Assembly (NCBI RefSeq): GCF_050315115.1
Contig: NZ_JBNPOJ010000001.1
Coordinates: forward strand, 124,001-188,000
Direction: 5' to 3'
Origin: Peptoniphilus_A sp022767005
Lineage (GTDB): Bacteria; Bacillota; Clostridia; Tissierellales; Peptoniphilaceae
DNA: 64,000 nucleotides
Positions 7,951 to 16,511 of the stretch are shown in pieces. The stretch's first letter is position 1; each line of letters begins with the position of its first letter. Made by a program: the position numbers and the translations under genes. Below the pieces are notes generated by a model. The model did no database searches and was not told where the DNA came from. It saw only the letters and a list, made by a program, of their open reading frames with translations.

Positions 7951-9439
7951 AATTTTTGATTTCCTCCAAAATTTTTTCTAAATTTTTTTCTTTATCTTCA
8001 ATTACTTTTATTTTTATGTGAGAAATATCTTCGTAAATTTTATGTCTAATTTCATACATTTTTTTAAGATTATCTAAGTTTTTAGAAAGAGGTCTTCCCT
8101 CTGTTTCAAGATTTTTTAAGTCTCTATCTAAATAAATTACCAGAGAATTTTGCAAAATTAAATTTCTATTTATTTCTTTTAAAGGTGTGCCGCCGCCAGT
8201 CGCAATTACTACCCCAGTTTTTTTTGAAACCTCATTTAAAATTTTAGTTTCCACTTCTCTAAAATATTTTTCGCCCTTGTTTTTAAAAATTTCAGGAATT
8301 TTTCCTTCTCTTTCTTCGATTAATTTATCTGTGTCAAAAAATTCTCTATTTAATTTTTCTGACAAGAGCGTTGCCATTGTAGTCTTGCCAGCAGATGGCA
8401 TTCCAACAAAGACTATATTTTGCATATCCCTTTTTAACTTTAAATAGACTTTTTTTATTAAACACTTGTCTAGTTTTTCATCTAAAAATAATTCTGCTGC
8501 AAAAAAAGCTTGTACAACTAACATCAAAAGTCCAGACATAGTTTTTAATCCAAGTCTTTTTGCATCTAAAATTAATTTTGTATTTAGTGGGTTATAAATT
8601 AAATCAATTACACTTTCTAAATCTTGAAATTTATCGAGATCAACTTTGCACTCCATATTATTTGGATACATTCCAACAGGTGTTGCATTAATTAAAATAT
8701 TGTAGTCTTTAAATTTATCTAATGTTTCGTAATTATTTTCGCCATTTCTGCTTATCACAATTACACTTTTTGCACCTTTATCTCTTGCAAGTTTTTGTAT
8801 CATTTTGCTCGCTCCACCACTTCCAAGAATCAAAACTTTTTTGTCTTTAATATTTATATCAAAGTGATTTAAACTATAATCAAATCCAAAATAATCTGTG
8901 TTGTATCCAATTAATTTTCCGGCTCGATTTACAATAGTATTCACTGCACCAATTTCTCTTGCAAGGTCATCCACATAGTTTAAATATTTCATCGAGATTT
9001 CTTTGTAAGGAATTGTGACATTTATGCCGATAAAATTTTTATTTTCAAAAAAACTTTCAACGTCACTTTTTTTTAAGTCCTTTAAATTGTAATTATATTT
9101 TCCAAATAGTTCGTGAATTTCCTTAGATTTGCTATGAGATAAGTTCTCTCCAATTAAACCATACTTAAAATTTTCATTTTTTACTTTTGTAATAATTTTT
9201 TTGCTTTCACTAAAAATTTCACTGTAAATTGGTCTTATAGAATTTTTAAATTCGGGAGCTATTTTATTTTCCAGTTTTTTTATAATTTTATCTTCACGAG
9301 ATGAATCTTCTGTATTTAAATTGTTGTTTAATTTATAAATTCCAATTTCCTTTGAAATCTTCAGTCGATTTTCTAAAAGATCTACAATTTGTGAATCAAT
9401 TTGATCTAATGTTTTTCTCGATTCATCTAAATTTTTCAT
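7931..9439 (-). CDS. Trifunctional chorismate mutase / shikimate dehydrogenase / shikimate kinase
   Basis: A 502-residue fusion of three pathway enzymes in one uninterrupted reading frame. Residues 1-88 are an AroQ-class chorismate mutase with the expected charged residues Arg8, Arg25, Lys36 and Arg48. Residues 92-335 are shikimate dehydrogenase (AroE): GLIGENLSHSKS, INVTIPYKE with the catalytic Lys, AVNTIV, NTDYFGF with the catalytic Asp, and LGSGGASKM for NADP. Residues 339-502 are shikimate kinase (AroK): P-loop GMPSAGKTT, FDTDKLIEE, ATGGGTP and the GRPLS lid. The mutase acts after chorismate and the other two act before it, so product and precursor steps are physically linked. The gene sits between aroC (4-base overlap) and aroQ. 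No frameshift is needed. Confidence 0.92.
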   Translation of the reverse strand: MKNLDESRKTLDQIDSQIVDLLENRLKISKEIGIYKLNNNLNTEDSSREDKIIKKLENKIAPEFKNSIRPIYSEIFSESKKIITKVKNENFKYGLIGENLSHSKSKEIHELFGKYNYNLKDLKKSDVESFFENKNFIGINVTIPYKEISMKYLNYVDDLAREIGAVNTIVNRAGKLIGYNTDYFGFDYSLNHFDINIKDKKVLILGSGGASKMIQKLARDKGAKSVIVISRNGENNYETLDKFKDYNILINATPVGMYPNNMECKVDLDKFQDLESVIDLIYNPLNTKLILDAKRLGLKTMSGLLMLVVQAFFAAELFLDEKLDKCLIKKVYLKLKRDMQNIVFVGMPSAGKTTMATLLSEKLNREFFDTDKLIEEREGKIPEIFKNKGEKYFREVETKILNEVSKKTGVVIATGGGTPLKEINRNLILQNSLVIYLDRDLKNLETEGRPLSKNLDNLKKMYEIRHKIYEDISHIKIKVIEDKEKNLEKILEEIKNYENFSN

Positions 9440-10521
9440 CTTTCACCTTCCATAACTAAATCTAAGATTGCAATTGCAGAAATCATTTCAACGGCAACTA
9501 ATGCACGAGGCACAATTGAAGGATCATGCCTTCCATGAATATTTAACTTTTCCCTTGTTTTATTTTTTAATGATATTGTATATTGCGTTTTCCCAATGGA
9601 GCTAGTCGGTTTTATTGCGGTTCTAAAAATTATTGGCATAGATGTAGTAAGTCCACCAATTACTCCACCATGATTATTTGTTTTAGTCTTAACTTTTCCA
9701 TCATCATAATAATACTCATCATTATGGCTACTGCCCGTCATTTTTGCAGCTTCAAATCCGCTCCCAAATTCAATTCCCTTAACTCCTGGAATAGAAAAAA
9801 CTGCATGAGAAATAACTGATTCAACTGAATCAAAGAAGGGTTCTCCAATTCCCGCTGGCATGTTTAAAATAAAAGTTTCCACAATTCCGCCAATAGAATC
9901 TTCCCTTTCCTTTGCTTTTAAAATTTCACTTTTCATTTTTTCTCTTGAGCACTTATCATAAACTGGCATGTCTTGATTTTTTAAGTCATAAAAAATTTCT
10001 TCATCAATATCATTAAAATTTATATCGACATCCTTTACAGTTCCAATACTTTTTATTCTTGAAAAAATTTTTATTCCTCTATTTAATAGCAAATCCTCTG
10101 CAATAGAACCAGCGATTACAATTGGAGCCGTAATCCTGCCAGAAAATTGTCCTCCACCTCTAATATCGTTAAATCCACCATATTTTACATAAGCTGGATA
10201 ATCTGCGTGAGATGGGCGAGGATGGTCTTTTAAATTTTCATAGTCGCTGCTTCTTTGGTCCTTGTTTTCAATTACAAAAGTAAGAGGAGCACCACAAGTT
10301 ATTCCATTAACTTCGCCGCTTATAATTTGAAAGTCATCCAGTTCACATCTAGCCGTTGAAAATTTATTTTTGCCCGGTCTTCTTCTATCTAAATTTTTTG
10401 CAATTAAATCTCTATTTATTTTATAGCCTGCACTTATTCCCTCAATTAAAATACCTATTTCTTTAGAATGAGATTGACCAAATAAAGTTACTTTAAAATT
10501 TTTACCAAAACTATAGGACAT
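9436..10521 (-). CDS. aroC: Chorismate synthase
   Basis: A 361-residue FMN-dependent chorismate synthase, the last common step from EPSP to chorismate. Recognisable by GKNFKVTLFGQSHSKEIG at the start, DRRRPGKNKFSTARCELD, RPSHADYPAYVKYG, RGGGQFSGRITAPIVIAG and the C-terminal HGRHDPSIVPRALVAVEM. Full length. ATG preceded by GGAGG-type site. It overlaps aroA upstream by 11 bases and the trifunctional gene downstream by 4 bases. Confidence 0.96.
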   Translation of the reverse strand: MSYSFGKNFKVTLFGQSHSKEIGILIEGISAGYKINRDLIAKNLDRRRPGKNKFSTARCELDDFQIISGEVNGITCGAPLTFVIENKDQRSSDYENLKDHPRPSHADYPAYVKYGGFNDIRGGGQFSGRITAPIVIAGSIAEDLLLNRGIKIFSRIKSIGTVKDVDINFNDIDEEIFYDLKNQDMPVYDKCSREKMKSEILKAKEREDSIGGIVETFILNMPAGIGEPFFDSVESVISHAVFSIPGVKGIEFGSGFEAAKMTGSSHNDEYYYDDGKVKTKTNNHGGVIGGLTTSMPIIFRTAIKPTSSIGKTQYTISLKNKTREKLNIHGRHDPSIVPRALVAVEMISAIAILDLVMEGER

Positions 10522-11746
10522 ATGAAATTCCTCCCAAAGATTTAAAATCCTTAAAAAAGTTTTTGTAGGATTTTTCCACGCAATCGCTGTTATTTATTGT
10601 AATAGGACCTTCTGCAAAAGTTGCTGCAATAGATGCTGCCATTGCAATTCTGTGATCCTTATGTGAATCAATTTTTACACCTTTAAATTTTTCTATTCCT
10701 CTAAAAGTAAATGAATTTTCTTTTAGCTTAACATCTACTCCTAAATTATTTAACATCTCAACTGTGCTCTTTACTCTGTCGCTTTCCTTTAATTTTAATC
10801 TTTTTATATTTACAACTTCTGTCTCTATATTGGATGCTGCAGCAAGCACTGAAAGAATAGGAACTGCATCAGGCATATTTTTAGAATCTATAATAATTTT
10901 TTTCTCTGGAGCTTTAACTCTTTTAAATTGAAAATCCTCTTTTGAGATATTTTCATATCCCAAAGCCCTAAAAATTTCAATCGCTCTTCTATCTCCTTGC
11001 TTAGAATTTTTATCCAATCCCTTGACCTTTACACCACTTGCCAAGAAAAATAAAGCATTGCTCCAATCTTTCTCTACAACATAATCTATTGCCTTAAATT
11101 TGCCCCTGCAAATATATTCCCTTTCCCCTTCTATTACACAACTTCCAAATTTTTCCATTATATCAATTGTCATGTCGATGTAGGGTTTTGATTCCATTTC
11201 AGTGGTAATTTTAACTTTAAAATCTTCGCCATAAAATCCTGATGCAATCATAAAGCCTGAAACAAATTGTGAACTAATATTTGCTGGAAGTGTGAAGTTA
11301 TAGTCTTTTAGTTTTCCTCTTACAAAAATAGCATCGTCCTTTTCATAAATATCTACACCGTGTTTTGGAAATTCATGAAAATAAACTGAATTTGTTCGAT
11401 TAATTAAACTTCCCCTTCTTATAATTTTTGCATCAATGCCAAGTGTAGCAACAATTGGAAGTAAAAATCTAAGAGTAGTTCCACTTTCATTTACATCCAA
11501 GGTTACTTGATTTTTGTAAGTTTTGGGAGGATTTATATAAAACTTATTCTCTTTTTTTATAACTTCAACTCCCAAAGATTTTATTACATTTATTGAAGCT
11601 TCAATATCCTTTGAAAGGTCGCTTATCTCAATTATTGAATTTCCCTTTGCTATTGCCGCACAAAAAATAGCCCTATGTGCATAGGATTTTGATGTTATCC
11701 CCAAAATCTCTCCAGAAAGTTTTTTATTTTCAATAACTCTATTCAT
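10511..11746 (-). CDS. aroA: 3-phosphoshikimate 1-carboxyvinyltransferase (EPSP synthase)
   Basis: About 411 residues. Transfers enolpyruvyl from PEP to shikimate-3-phosphate. Motifs: GITSKSYAHRAI near the N-terminus (substrate Lys and Ser), NESGTTLRFLLPI, the RRGSLINR PEP-binding region, KESDRV and DSHKDHRIAMA near the C-terminus. The ATG at 11744-11746 is preferred, with TAAGGAAA immediately upstream. An in-frame TTG at 11764 would extend the protein by six residues into aroB. The 8-base overlap with aroB suggests coupling. Residue pattern near the PEP site looks closer to class II than to the E. coli type, but this was not aligned. Confidence 0.94.
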   Translation of the reverse strand: MNRVIENKKLSGEILGITSKSYAHRAIFCAAIAKGNSIIEISDLSKDIEASINVIKSLGVEVIKKENKFYINPPKTYKNQVTLDVNESGTTLRFLLPIVATLGIDAKIIRRGSLINRTNSVYFHEFPKHGVDIYEKDDAIFVRGKLKDYNFTLPANISSQFVSGFMIASGFYGEDFKVKITTEMESKPYIDMTIDIMEKFGSCVIEGEREYICRGKFKAIDYVVEKDWSNALFFLASGVKVKGLDKNSKQGDRRAIEIFRALGYENISKEDFQFKRVKAPEKKIIIDSKNMPDAVPILSVLAAASNIETEVVNIKRLKLKESDRVKSTVEMLNNLGVDVKLKENSFTFRGIEKFKGVKIDSHKDHRIAMAASIAATFAEGPITINNSDCVEKSYKNFFKDFKSLGGISYVL

Positions 11747-12782
11747 TTTCCTTACCCAAATCAATAATTTCTCTTAGTTCATCAAAAGTGATTTTTTTAT
11801 TTATTACTTCGCCAATTTTTATTGGAAGAATTACATTTATAAGGTTTTTATTTATCTTTTTATCGTGTTTTAAAATCTCTAAAATCTCATCTGTATCAAA
11901 ATCATAACTTGTTGGAAGATTGTAATTTTTAAAGGCTAAAATTAATTCTTTTGAAAAATCACTTTCTGCAATGCCCATTTTATAAGCAGCCCTTGCCATA
12001 TAAATTGTTCCAATTCCAATGCTCTCTCCATGATTTAATTTATAATCCGAGATAGATTCAATTCCGTGACCAATAGTATGGCCAAGATTTAATTTTTGTC
12101 TTTTACCCCTATCTTTCTCATCGTCTTTCACAAAATCAAGTTTAATATTTAGAGATTTATAAATTATTTTTTCATAATCAAGTTTGTCACAGGACTTTAA
12201 ATAATCAAAAAGATTTTTATCTTTTAACACAGAATATTTAAAAATTTCTGCAAGTCCATTGTTAATATTTCTGTGGTCTAAAGTTTCTAAAAAGCTGTAA
12301 TCAATGTAGACATATTTTGGAAAATAAAAAGAGCCTATTTGATTTTTTAAATTCATAAAGTTAATTCCATTTTTGCCGCCAACTGAAGAATCAATCATGG
12401 AAAGTAACGTTGTCGGCACAGAAATAAAATCAATTCCCCTTAAATATGTTGCTGCGACAAATCCAGAAATATCACCTACAACTCCGCCACCAAAGGCAAT
12501 TATAATATCTCCTCTGTTAAAATTATTTTCCAGCAAAAACTTATTAATATTTATATAATTTTCCATGGATTTAGATTTTTCTCCTGCAGGAAATTTGAAA
12601 ATATAAAAATTTAATCCATACATAATATTTTTTAATCTTTCACTGTAAAGATTATAGACATTTTCATCAGTTATTACTAAATATTTTGCATCTTTATTTT
12701 GAAATAAATAATTCCTTAACTTTTCATCACATTTATAAACAATATCTATTGTATAATTATTTTCTTTAACTTGAATTTTCAT
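11739..12782 (-). CDS. aroB: 3-dehydroquinate synthase
   Basis: A 347-residue NAD- and metal-dependent cyclase, second step of the pathway. It has FPAGEKSKSMENY, AFGGGVVGDISGFVAATYLRG, VPTTLLSMIDSSVGGKNGINF and the metal-binding NLGHTIGHGIE and NHGESIGIG. It is the first gene of the aro operon. ATG with a TAGGAGTG site, preceded by about 150 bases of AT-rich intergenic DNA that must hold the operon promoter. Confidence 0.95.
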   Translation of the reverse strand: MKIQVKENNYTIDIVYKCDEKLRNYLFQNKDAKYLVITDENVYNLYSERLKNIMYGLNFYIFKFPAGEKSKSMENYININKFLLENNFNRGDIIIAFGGGVVGDISGFVAATYLRGIDFISVPTTLLSMIDSSVGGKNGINFMNLKNQIGSFYFPKYVYIDYSFLETLDHRNINNGLAEIFKYSVLKDKNLFDYLKSCDKLDYEKIIYKSLNIKLDFVKDDEKDRGKRQKLNLGHTIGHGIESISDYKLNHGESIGIGTIYMARAAYKMGIAESDFSKELILAFKNYNLPTSYDFDTDEILEILKHDKKINKNLINVILPIKIGEVINKKITFDELREIIDLGKENE

Positions 12783-12938
12783 AAAACACTCCTATGCCTT
12801 GCTCTCTCTATAATAAAACAAAGATGCCTATAAATAAAGAATCTTATTAGCTTTAAGCTAAAATATTTTTATTCTCACTTTATCTAAATATCATTGCACA
12901 TTAACAAAAATATATTATAATTAAAATGAGGTGATTAT
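12783..12938. promoter_or_regulatory. Divergent intergenic region, aro operon and small membrane gene
   Basis: 156 bases between the divergent aroB and the small membrane protein gene. Several TATAAT-like hexamers are present on each strand, for example TATTAT upstream of aroB and TATAATT upstream of the plus-strand gene. I see no clear T-box, riboswitch or long leader peptide. AAGCTTAAAGCTAA-like short repeats occur around 12850 but form no convincing operator. Confidence 0.4.
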
Positions 12939-13139
12939 ATGAGCGATTATTCTAATTATTTATTTAGACAATTTTTAATTATTTTATTACCTTTTTTCCC
13001 TATCATACTTGGAAAGCTAGGTTTTTCTGATTTTAAAAAATCCTTTAAAAAAGAATACTATATTCTCACATACCTCTGCACTTTTATAGCTTTTATTGTT
13101 TTTGCTTTTTTCATTTGTTTATATAATCTTGGATTATAA
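12939..13139 (+). CDS. Small hydrophobic membrane protein, function unknown
   Basis: 66 residues with two predicted membrane segments: FLIILLPFFPIILGKLGF (about 12-29) and TYLCTFIAFIVFAFFICLY (about 44-62), joined by a basic loop. A strong GAGGTGA site lies 6 bases before the ATG, which supports a real gene. Family not recognised. It precedes a secreted protein gene by 86 bases and may be expressed with it. Confidence 0.6.
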   Translation: MSDYSNYLFRQFLIILLPFFPIILGKLGFSDFKKSFKKEYYILTYLCTFIAFIVFAFFICLYNLGL

Positions 13140-13225
13140 ATATAATTAAAATAAATTTTCTCTTTGTTTTATTTTATAGCTTATGTTAATTTTATTAAAA
13201 TTATTTATTTTTTAGGAAAACAGTC

Positions 13226-13843
13226 ATGAATTTATTTAAAAAATTCTTACTTTTAAGTTTAGTAGTTTTTTGTATCTCTACTGCAGTATTTGTTAATTCA
13301 GATAAATTAAATATCCAAAAAGAAAGTATAGATGTTGACTTTTCTGAAAAAAAGCTATTAACTTATGATGAAATGTTCAATACTATGCTGGAAGATGGCT
13401 ATAATGAAAAGGAAATATATTCTATTCTTGGAGGAGATTTTTCAACTAATAATGAAGCTAAATTAAGAGATTTTTCTTATACTACATTATCTAAAACTTT
13501 AAATGTAAGTCCAGATTATAAACCTACACTAAAATTTTATATTCAAGTTGATTCTGGTCACGATACTTATTATATTTATAAAATCTTAAATGTTAATATG
13601 AATAGAGAGTATAATTCTGTTACAAAAACTTTCAACGGCAATATGTACTATAACATAGAAACTAACACAAGAATTTATTACTCAATTAATGGGGACTTCT
13701 ATAATAATGGTGCAATTAGCACTACTGGTAGCAGAAGTGTTGGCATTGGCGAGAGTGGTAATTTGTATTTTTCCGTAACAGGAACATCTTCACATTTTAA
13801 ATATTTCTATGAAGAAGATTATGTTCACTACGGTCGTCTATAG
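13226..13843 (+). CDS. Secreted protein with signal peptide, function unknown
   Basis: 205 residues. The N-terminus MNLFKKFLLLSLVVFCISTAVFV is a typical signal peptide or anchor. No lipobox is evident. The mature part is acidic, then rich in Tyr, Asn, Thr and Ser (about 110-205), with a beta-rich look (GNMYYNIETNTRIYYSING). TTAGGAAAA lies upstream of the ATG. No family recognised; probably exported to the surface. A bidirectional terminator follows. Confidence 0.6.
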   Translation: MNLFKKFLLLSLVVFCISTAVFVNSDKLNIQKESIDVDFSEKKLLTYDEMFNTMLEDGYNEKEIYSILGGDFSTNNEAKLRDFSYTTLSKTLNVSPDYKPTLKFYIQVDSGHDTYYIYKILNVNMNREYNSVTKTFNGNMYYNIETNTRIYYSINGDFYNNGAISTTGSRSVGIGESGNLYFSVTGTSSHFKYFYEEDYVHYGRL

Positions 13844-13871
13844 TTAAAAATTAAAACATAAGATATTAATA

Positions 13872-13909
13872 AAGAGTGAGGTCAATCAAAATCCTCACTC
13901 TTATTTTTT
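13872..13909 (+). terminator. Intrinsic terminator between the secreted protein and the zinc transporter
   Basis: Perfect 10-bp stem AAGAGTGAGG/CCTCACTCTT with an 11-base loop, followed by ATTTTTT on the plus strand. It overlaps the stop codon of the convergent permease gene and may also slow minus-strand transcription. Confidence 0.85.
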
Positions 13910-14692
13910 CTTTATTAAGAGTATAATCGTTAAAAATAAAACTCCAATTAATACTATTGCTCCACCAGGTTTAAGTCCAATGTAAAAGGATGATACAAGT
14001 CCAATTATTGTAAAAATAAAACCGAAGATAGACGAAAGTATAGTCGTCTTTAAATAGCCTAGCTTAAATTGCATTGCGCAGGCTACTGGCACTACCATGA
14101 GAGATGATATGATTAAAATCCCAACAGTTCTTGCTGAAACAGAAATTGTAACTGCGATTAAAATCATAAAAATCAAATTTATTCTATCTACATTTACTCC
14201 CGATAGTCTTGCCGAAGACTCGTCAAAGGAAATATACATGAGGTCTGTAAATAAATAGAAAAATAAAATAAATACAATTATTGAAACTATTAAAATTAAA
14301 TAAAAATCAAATTCTGGAATAGCAATTATTGAACCAAAAAGATATTCTTCAAAGTTTGCACTAGTTTTTACAAATCCAGAAAAAAGTGAAGCAAGACCAA
14401 TTCCTGTACTCATTAAAATTGCAGTGGAAATTTCTTGATACCCAGGAAATTTTTTCCTAACATATTCAAGAAAAATTGAACCAACTATACATAATAAAAG
14501 TGCACCAAGCACTGGTGAAATTGAAGTAATAAGTCCAAGCATTACACCAGCAAGGGAAACGTGAGAAAGTGCATCTCCAATCACTGAAATCTTTTTGTTT
14601 ACAACTACAACTCCCATGCACGGAATAATTATTGACAAAAATGCTCCAACAATTAGCGCTTTAATCATATATGAATACTGAAAAATTTCCAT
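13901..14692 (-). CDS. znuB: Metal ABC transporter permease (zinc/manganese type)
   Basis: 263 residues with about eight hydrophobic segments, of the ABC-3 family (ZnuB/AdcB/MntB). Typical stretches are SIIIPCMGVVVVNKKIS, ISVIGDALSHVSLAGVMLG near residue 33-52 (the permease-ATPase coupling region) and SSLMVVPVACA. It forms the membrane channel for metal delivered by the lipoprotein encoded upstream. The start codon shares one base with the ATPase stop. Confidence 0.9.
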   Translation of the reverse strand: MEIFQYSYMIKALIVGAFLSIIIPCMGVVVVNKKISVIGDALSHVSLAGVMLGLITSISPVLGALLLCIVGSIFLEYVRKKFPGYQEISTAILMSTGIGLASLFSGFVKTSANFEEYLFGSIIAIPEFDFYLILIVSIIVFILFFYLFTDLMYISFDESSARLSGVNVDRINLIFMILIAVTISVSARTVGILIISSLMVVPVACAMQFKLGYLKTTILSSIFGFIFTIIGLVSSFYIGLKPGGAIVLIGVLFLTIILLIKKK

Positions 14693-15351
14693 TATTTCAC
14701 TTCCCTAATTTTTTTGTCTTTTATCTCAAAAACTTTGTTTACATTTTCTTCAACTTCTTCAAGATTATGTGTGATCATTAGAATTGTAATTTCGTGTTTC
14801 ATATTTATATGGCTCAAGAGATGAAATAATGAATCCTTGGACTCCTTATCTACTCCTGTCATTGGCTCGTCTAAAATTAAAAATTCTGGTGTTGCCACAA
14901 GTGTTTTTGCAATTAAAACTCTCTGTCTTTGTCCTCCAGATAATTCTGTGTAAAGTCTATCCTTGTATTTTTCCATGCCAACGAGATTTAAAGCATTGAT
15001 AATTTTTTCTTTGTCGTATTCCTTTAATCTTTTAAATCCCTTGTTCTTTGGATAAAGTGCAAGAGATAAAAGTTCCGTTACAGTTATTGGAAATTCCAAG
15101 CTTGATGGAATGGAAAGTTGTGGAACATAACCAATGTCCTTTAATCCATTTTTTGTATAAAAAGAAATGGTGCCAGTAAGTGGTTTAAGTTGATTTAATA
15201 TCAGCTTAACTAATGTCGACTTTCCAGCACCGTTAGAACCTATAAGGGCGATATAGTCGCCCCTATAAACATCAAAATTTATGTCATCTAAAACTAATTC
15301 ATCACTGTATTTAAAACTTAGATTTTTGATTTCTAACAATTTTTCCTTCAC
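14692..15351 (-). CDS. znuC: Metal ABC transporter ATP-binding protein
   Basis: 219 residues, complete ABC ATPase: Walker A GSNGAGKSTL (about 38-47), Q-loop PQLS, signature LSGGQRQR, Walker B FLILDEP and the switch His in MITHN. It drives zinc (or manganese) uptake with the adjacent permease and binding protein. Genes are end-to-end with single-base overlaps, so translation is coupled. Confidence 0.92.
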   Translation of the reverse strand: MKEKLLEIKNLSFKYSDELVLDDINFDVYRGDYIALIGSNGAGKSTLVKLILNQLKPLTGTISFYTKNGLKDIGYVPQLSIPSSLEFPITVTELLSLALYPKNKGFKRLKEYDKEKIINALNLVGMEKYKDRLYTELSGGQRQRVLIAKTLVATPEFLILDEPMTGVDKESKDSLFHLLSHINMKHEITILMITHNLEEVEENVNKVFEIKDKKIREVK

Positions 15352-16385
15352 TATTTTAAAGCACCCACTAAATTTTCTAAATTTTTATCCATGATGCTAA
15401 AATATTCTTCATTGTTTTTAATTTCTTCTTCGCTAAGGCCTTCAATTGGAGAAAGAACTTTTACCTCGCATCCAGTTTCATCGGCAATAATTTTTGAAAC
15501 TTTTGGATCAATTAATTCTTCTGTGAAAATAGTTTTTATTTTATTTTCCTTGATGTAATTAATTATTTCCGCCATTTTCTTTGCATCAGGTTCAGTTTCT
15601 GCGTTAACGCCCTTTATACCAATTTGAGTAAGACCATATTCTTTACATAAATATCCATAAGCTTCATGGCTTACTACAATTGTCTTGTTTGGAAGTTTAT
15701 TTAAAGATTCACTGTATTTTGCATCAAGTTCATCTAACATTTTAGCATATTTTTGGTAATTTGACTCATAATAATCTGCATTTTCTTTGTCAAGTTCAAC
15801 AAAAGCATTTTTTATGTTTTCCATTTCTATTTTTGCATTCTTTGGTGAAATCCATACGTGAGGATCCATTGGACCATGCTCGTGATCTTCGTGATCATGA
15901 CCGTCTTCATGACTATGATTGTTGTTTTCTTTAGCTGCATCGTGGTTTTTGTTGTTTTCAACTTTTTCATGTTCATGTTCTTCTTCATCTTCATCATGAG
16001 CTGACTTAATTAGTTCAACACCTTTTGATGCTTCCACAACTTTTAAATCTTTGTTTGATAAAGAATTAACAACTTTGTCTGTCCAAGATTCAAGACCTGC
16101 ACCATTGTAAATAAACATATTTGCATTTTCAAGATTTTTAATTGCATTAGAATCTGGTTCCCATCCATGAGGTTCAATTCCCTGTGGCATTACCATTTCT
16201 ACATCTAATTTGTCTCCAGCAATTTTCTTTGCAAAATCATACATTGGATAAACTGAAGCATATACCTTTAGACCTTCCTTACTTGTATCTTCTTTTGTAG
16301 AATTTTTCATATCTGCACCCTTGGAACAGCCTGAAAATAAAACAATTCCTGCTAATAAAAATAAAATTTTCTTAATATTTTTCAT
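15351..16385 (-). CDS. znuA: Zinc-binding lipoprotein of the metal ABC transporter
   Basis: 344 residues, cluster A-I solute-binding protein. The signal peptide ends at a lipobox, LFSGC (Cys about 20). Metal ligands appear as GIEPHGWEPD, DPHVWISP and SHEAYGYL, and EELIDPK supplies the acidic ligand. Between about residues 133 and 175 is a His/Asp/Glu-rich loop (HEHEK, HSHEDGHDHEDHEHG) typical of zinc-specific members such as ZnuA and AdcA, which argues for zinc rather than manganese. First gene of the operon, divergent from a Fur-family gene, with AGGAGG just upstream. Confidence 0.93.
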   Translation of the reverse strand: MKNIKKILFLLAGIVLFSGCSKGADMKNSTKEDTSKEGLKVYASVYPMYDFAKKIAGDKLDVEMVMPQGIEPHGWEPDSNAIKNLENANMFIYNGAGLESWTDKVVNSLSNKDLKVVEASKGVELIKSAHDEDEEEHEHEKVENNKNHDAAKENNNHSHEDGHDHEDHEHGPMDPHVWISPKNAKIEMENIKNAFVELDKENADYYESNYQKYAKMLDELDAKYSESLNKLPNKTIVVSHEAYGYLCKEYGLTQIGIKGVNAETEPDAKKMAEIINYIKENKIKTIFTEELIDPKVSKIIADETGCEVKVLSPIEGLSEEEIKNNEEYFSIMDKNLENLVGALK

Positions 16386-16402
16386 TTTTTCCTCCTAAAT
16401 AA

Positions 16403-16417
16403 TAATGATTTCCATTA
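16403..16417. promoter_or_regulatory. Fur/Zur-family operator candidate in the znuA promoter
   Basis: TAATGAT-T-TCCATTA is a 7-1-7 inverted repeat that fits the Fur-superfamily palindrome (TAATGAT-N-ATCATTA) at 12 of 14 arm positions. It is nested in a wider perfect repeat, ATAATAAT (16399-16406) and ATTATTAT (16418-16425). It lies 18 bases upstream of znuA and about 95 bases before the divergent regulator, the expected place for zinc-dependent repression. Confidence 0.6.
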
Positions 16418-16511
16418 ATTATTATAGCACTAATTATTTATTGTTAAAGTAATTTTTGAAATTAAATAAATTTTGTTATAATAATATTAAAAATTGAAAG
16501 CGGGTGGTTTT

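Noticed and set aside
12840..12870. AGCTTTAAGCT palindrome upstream of aroB considered as operator
   Set aside because: Too short and AT-rich to distinguish from chance; no second copy elsewhere.
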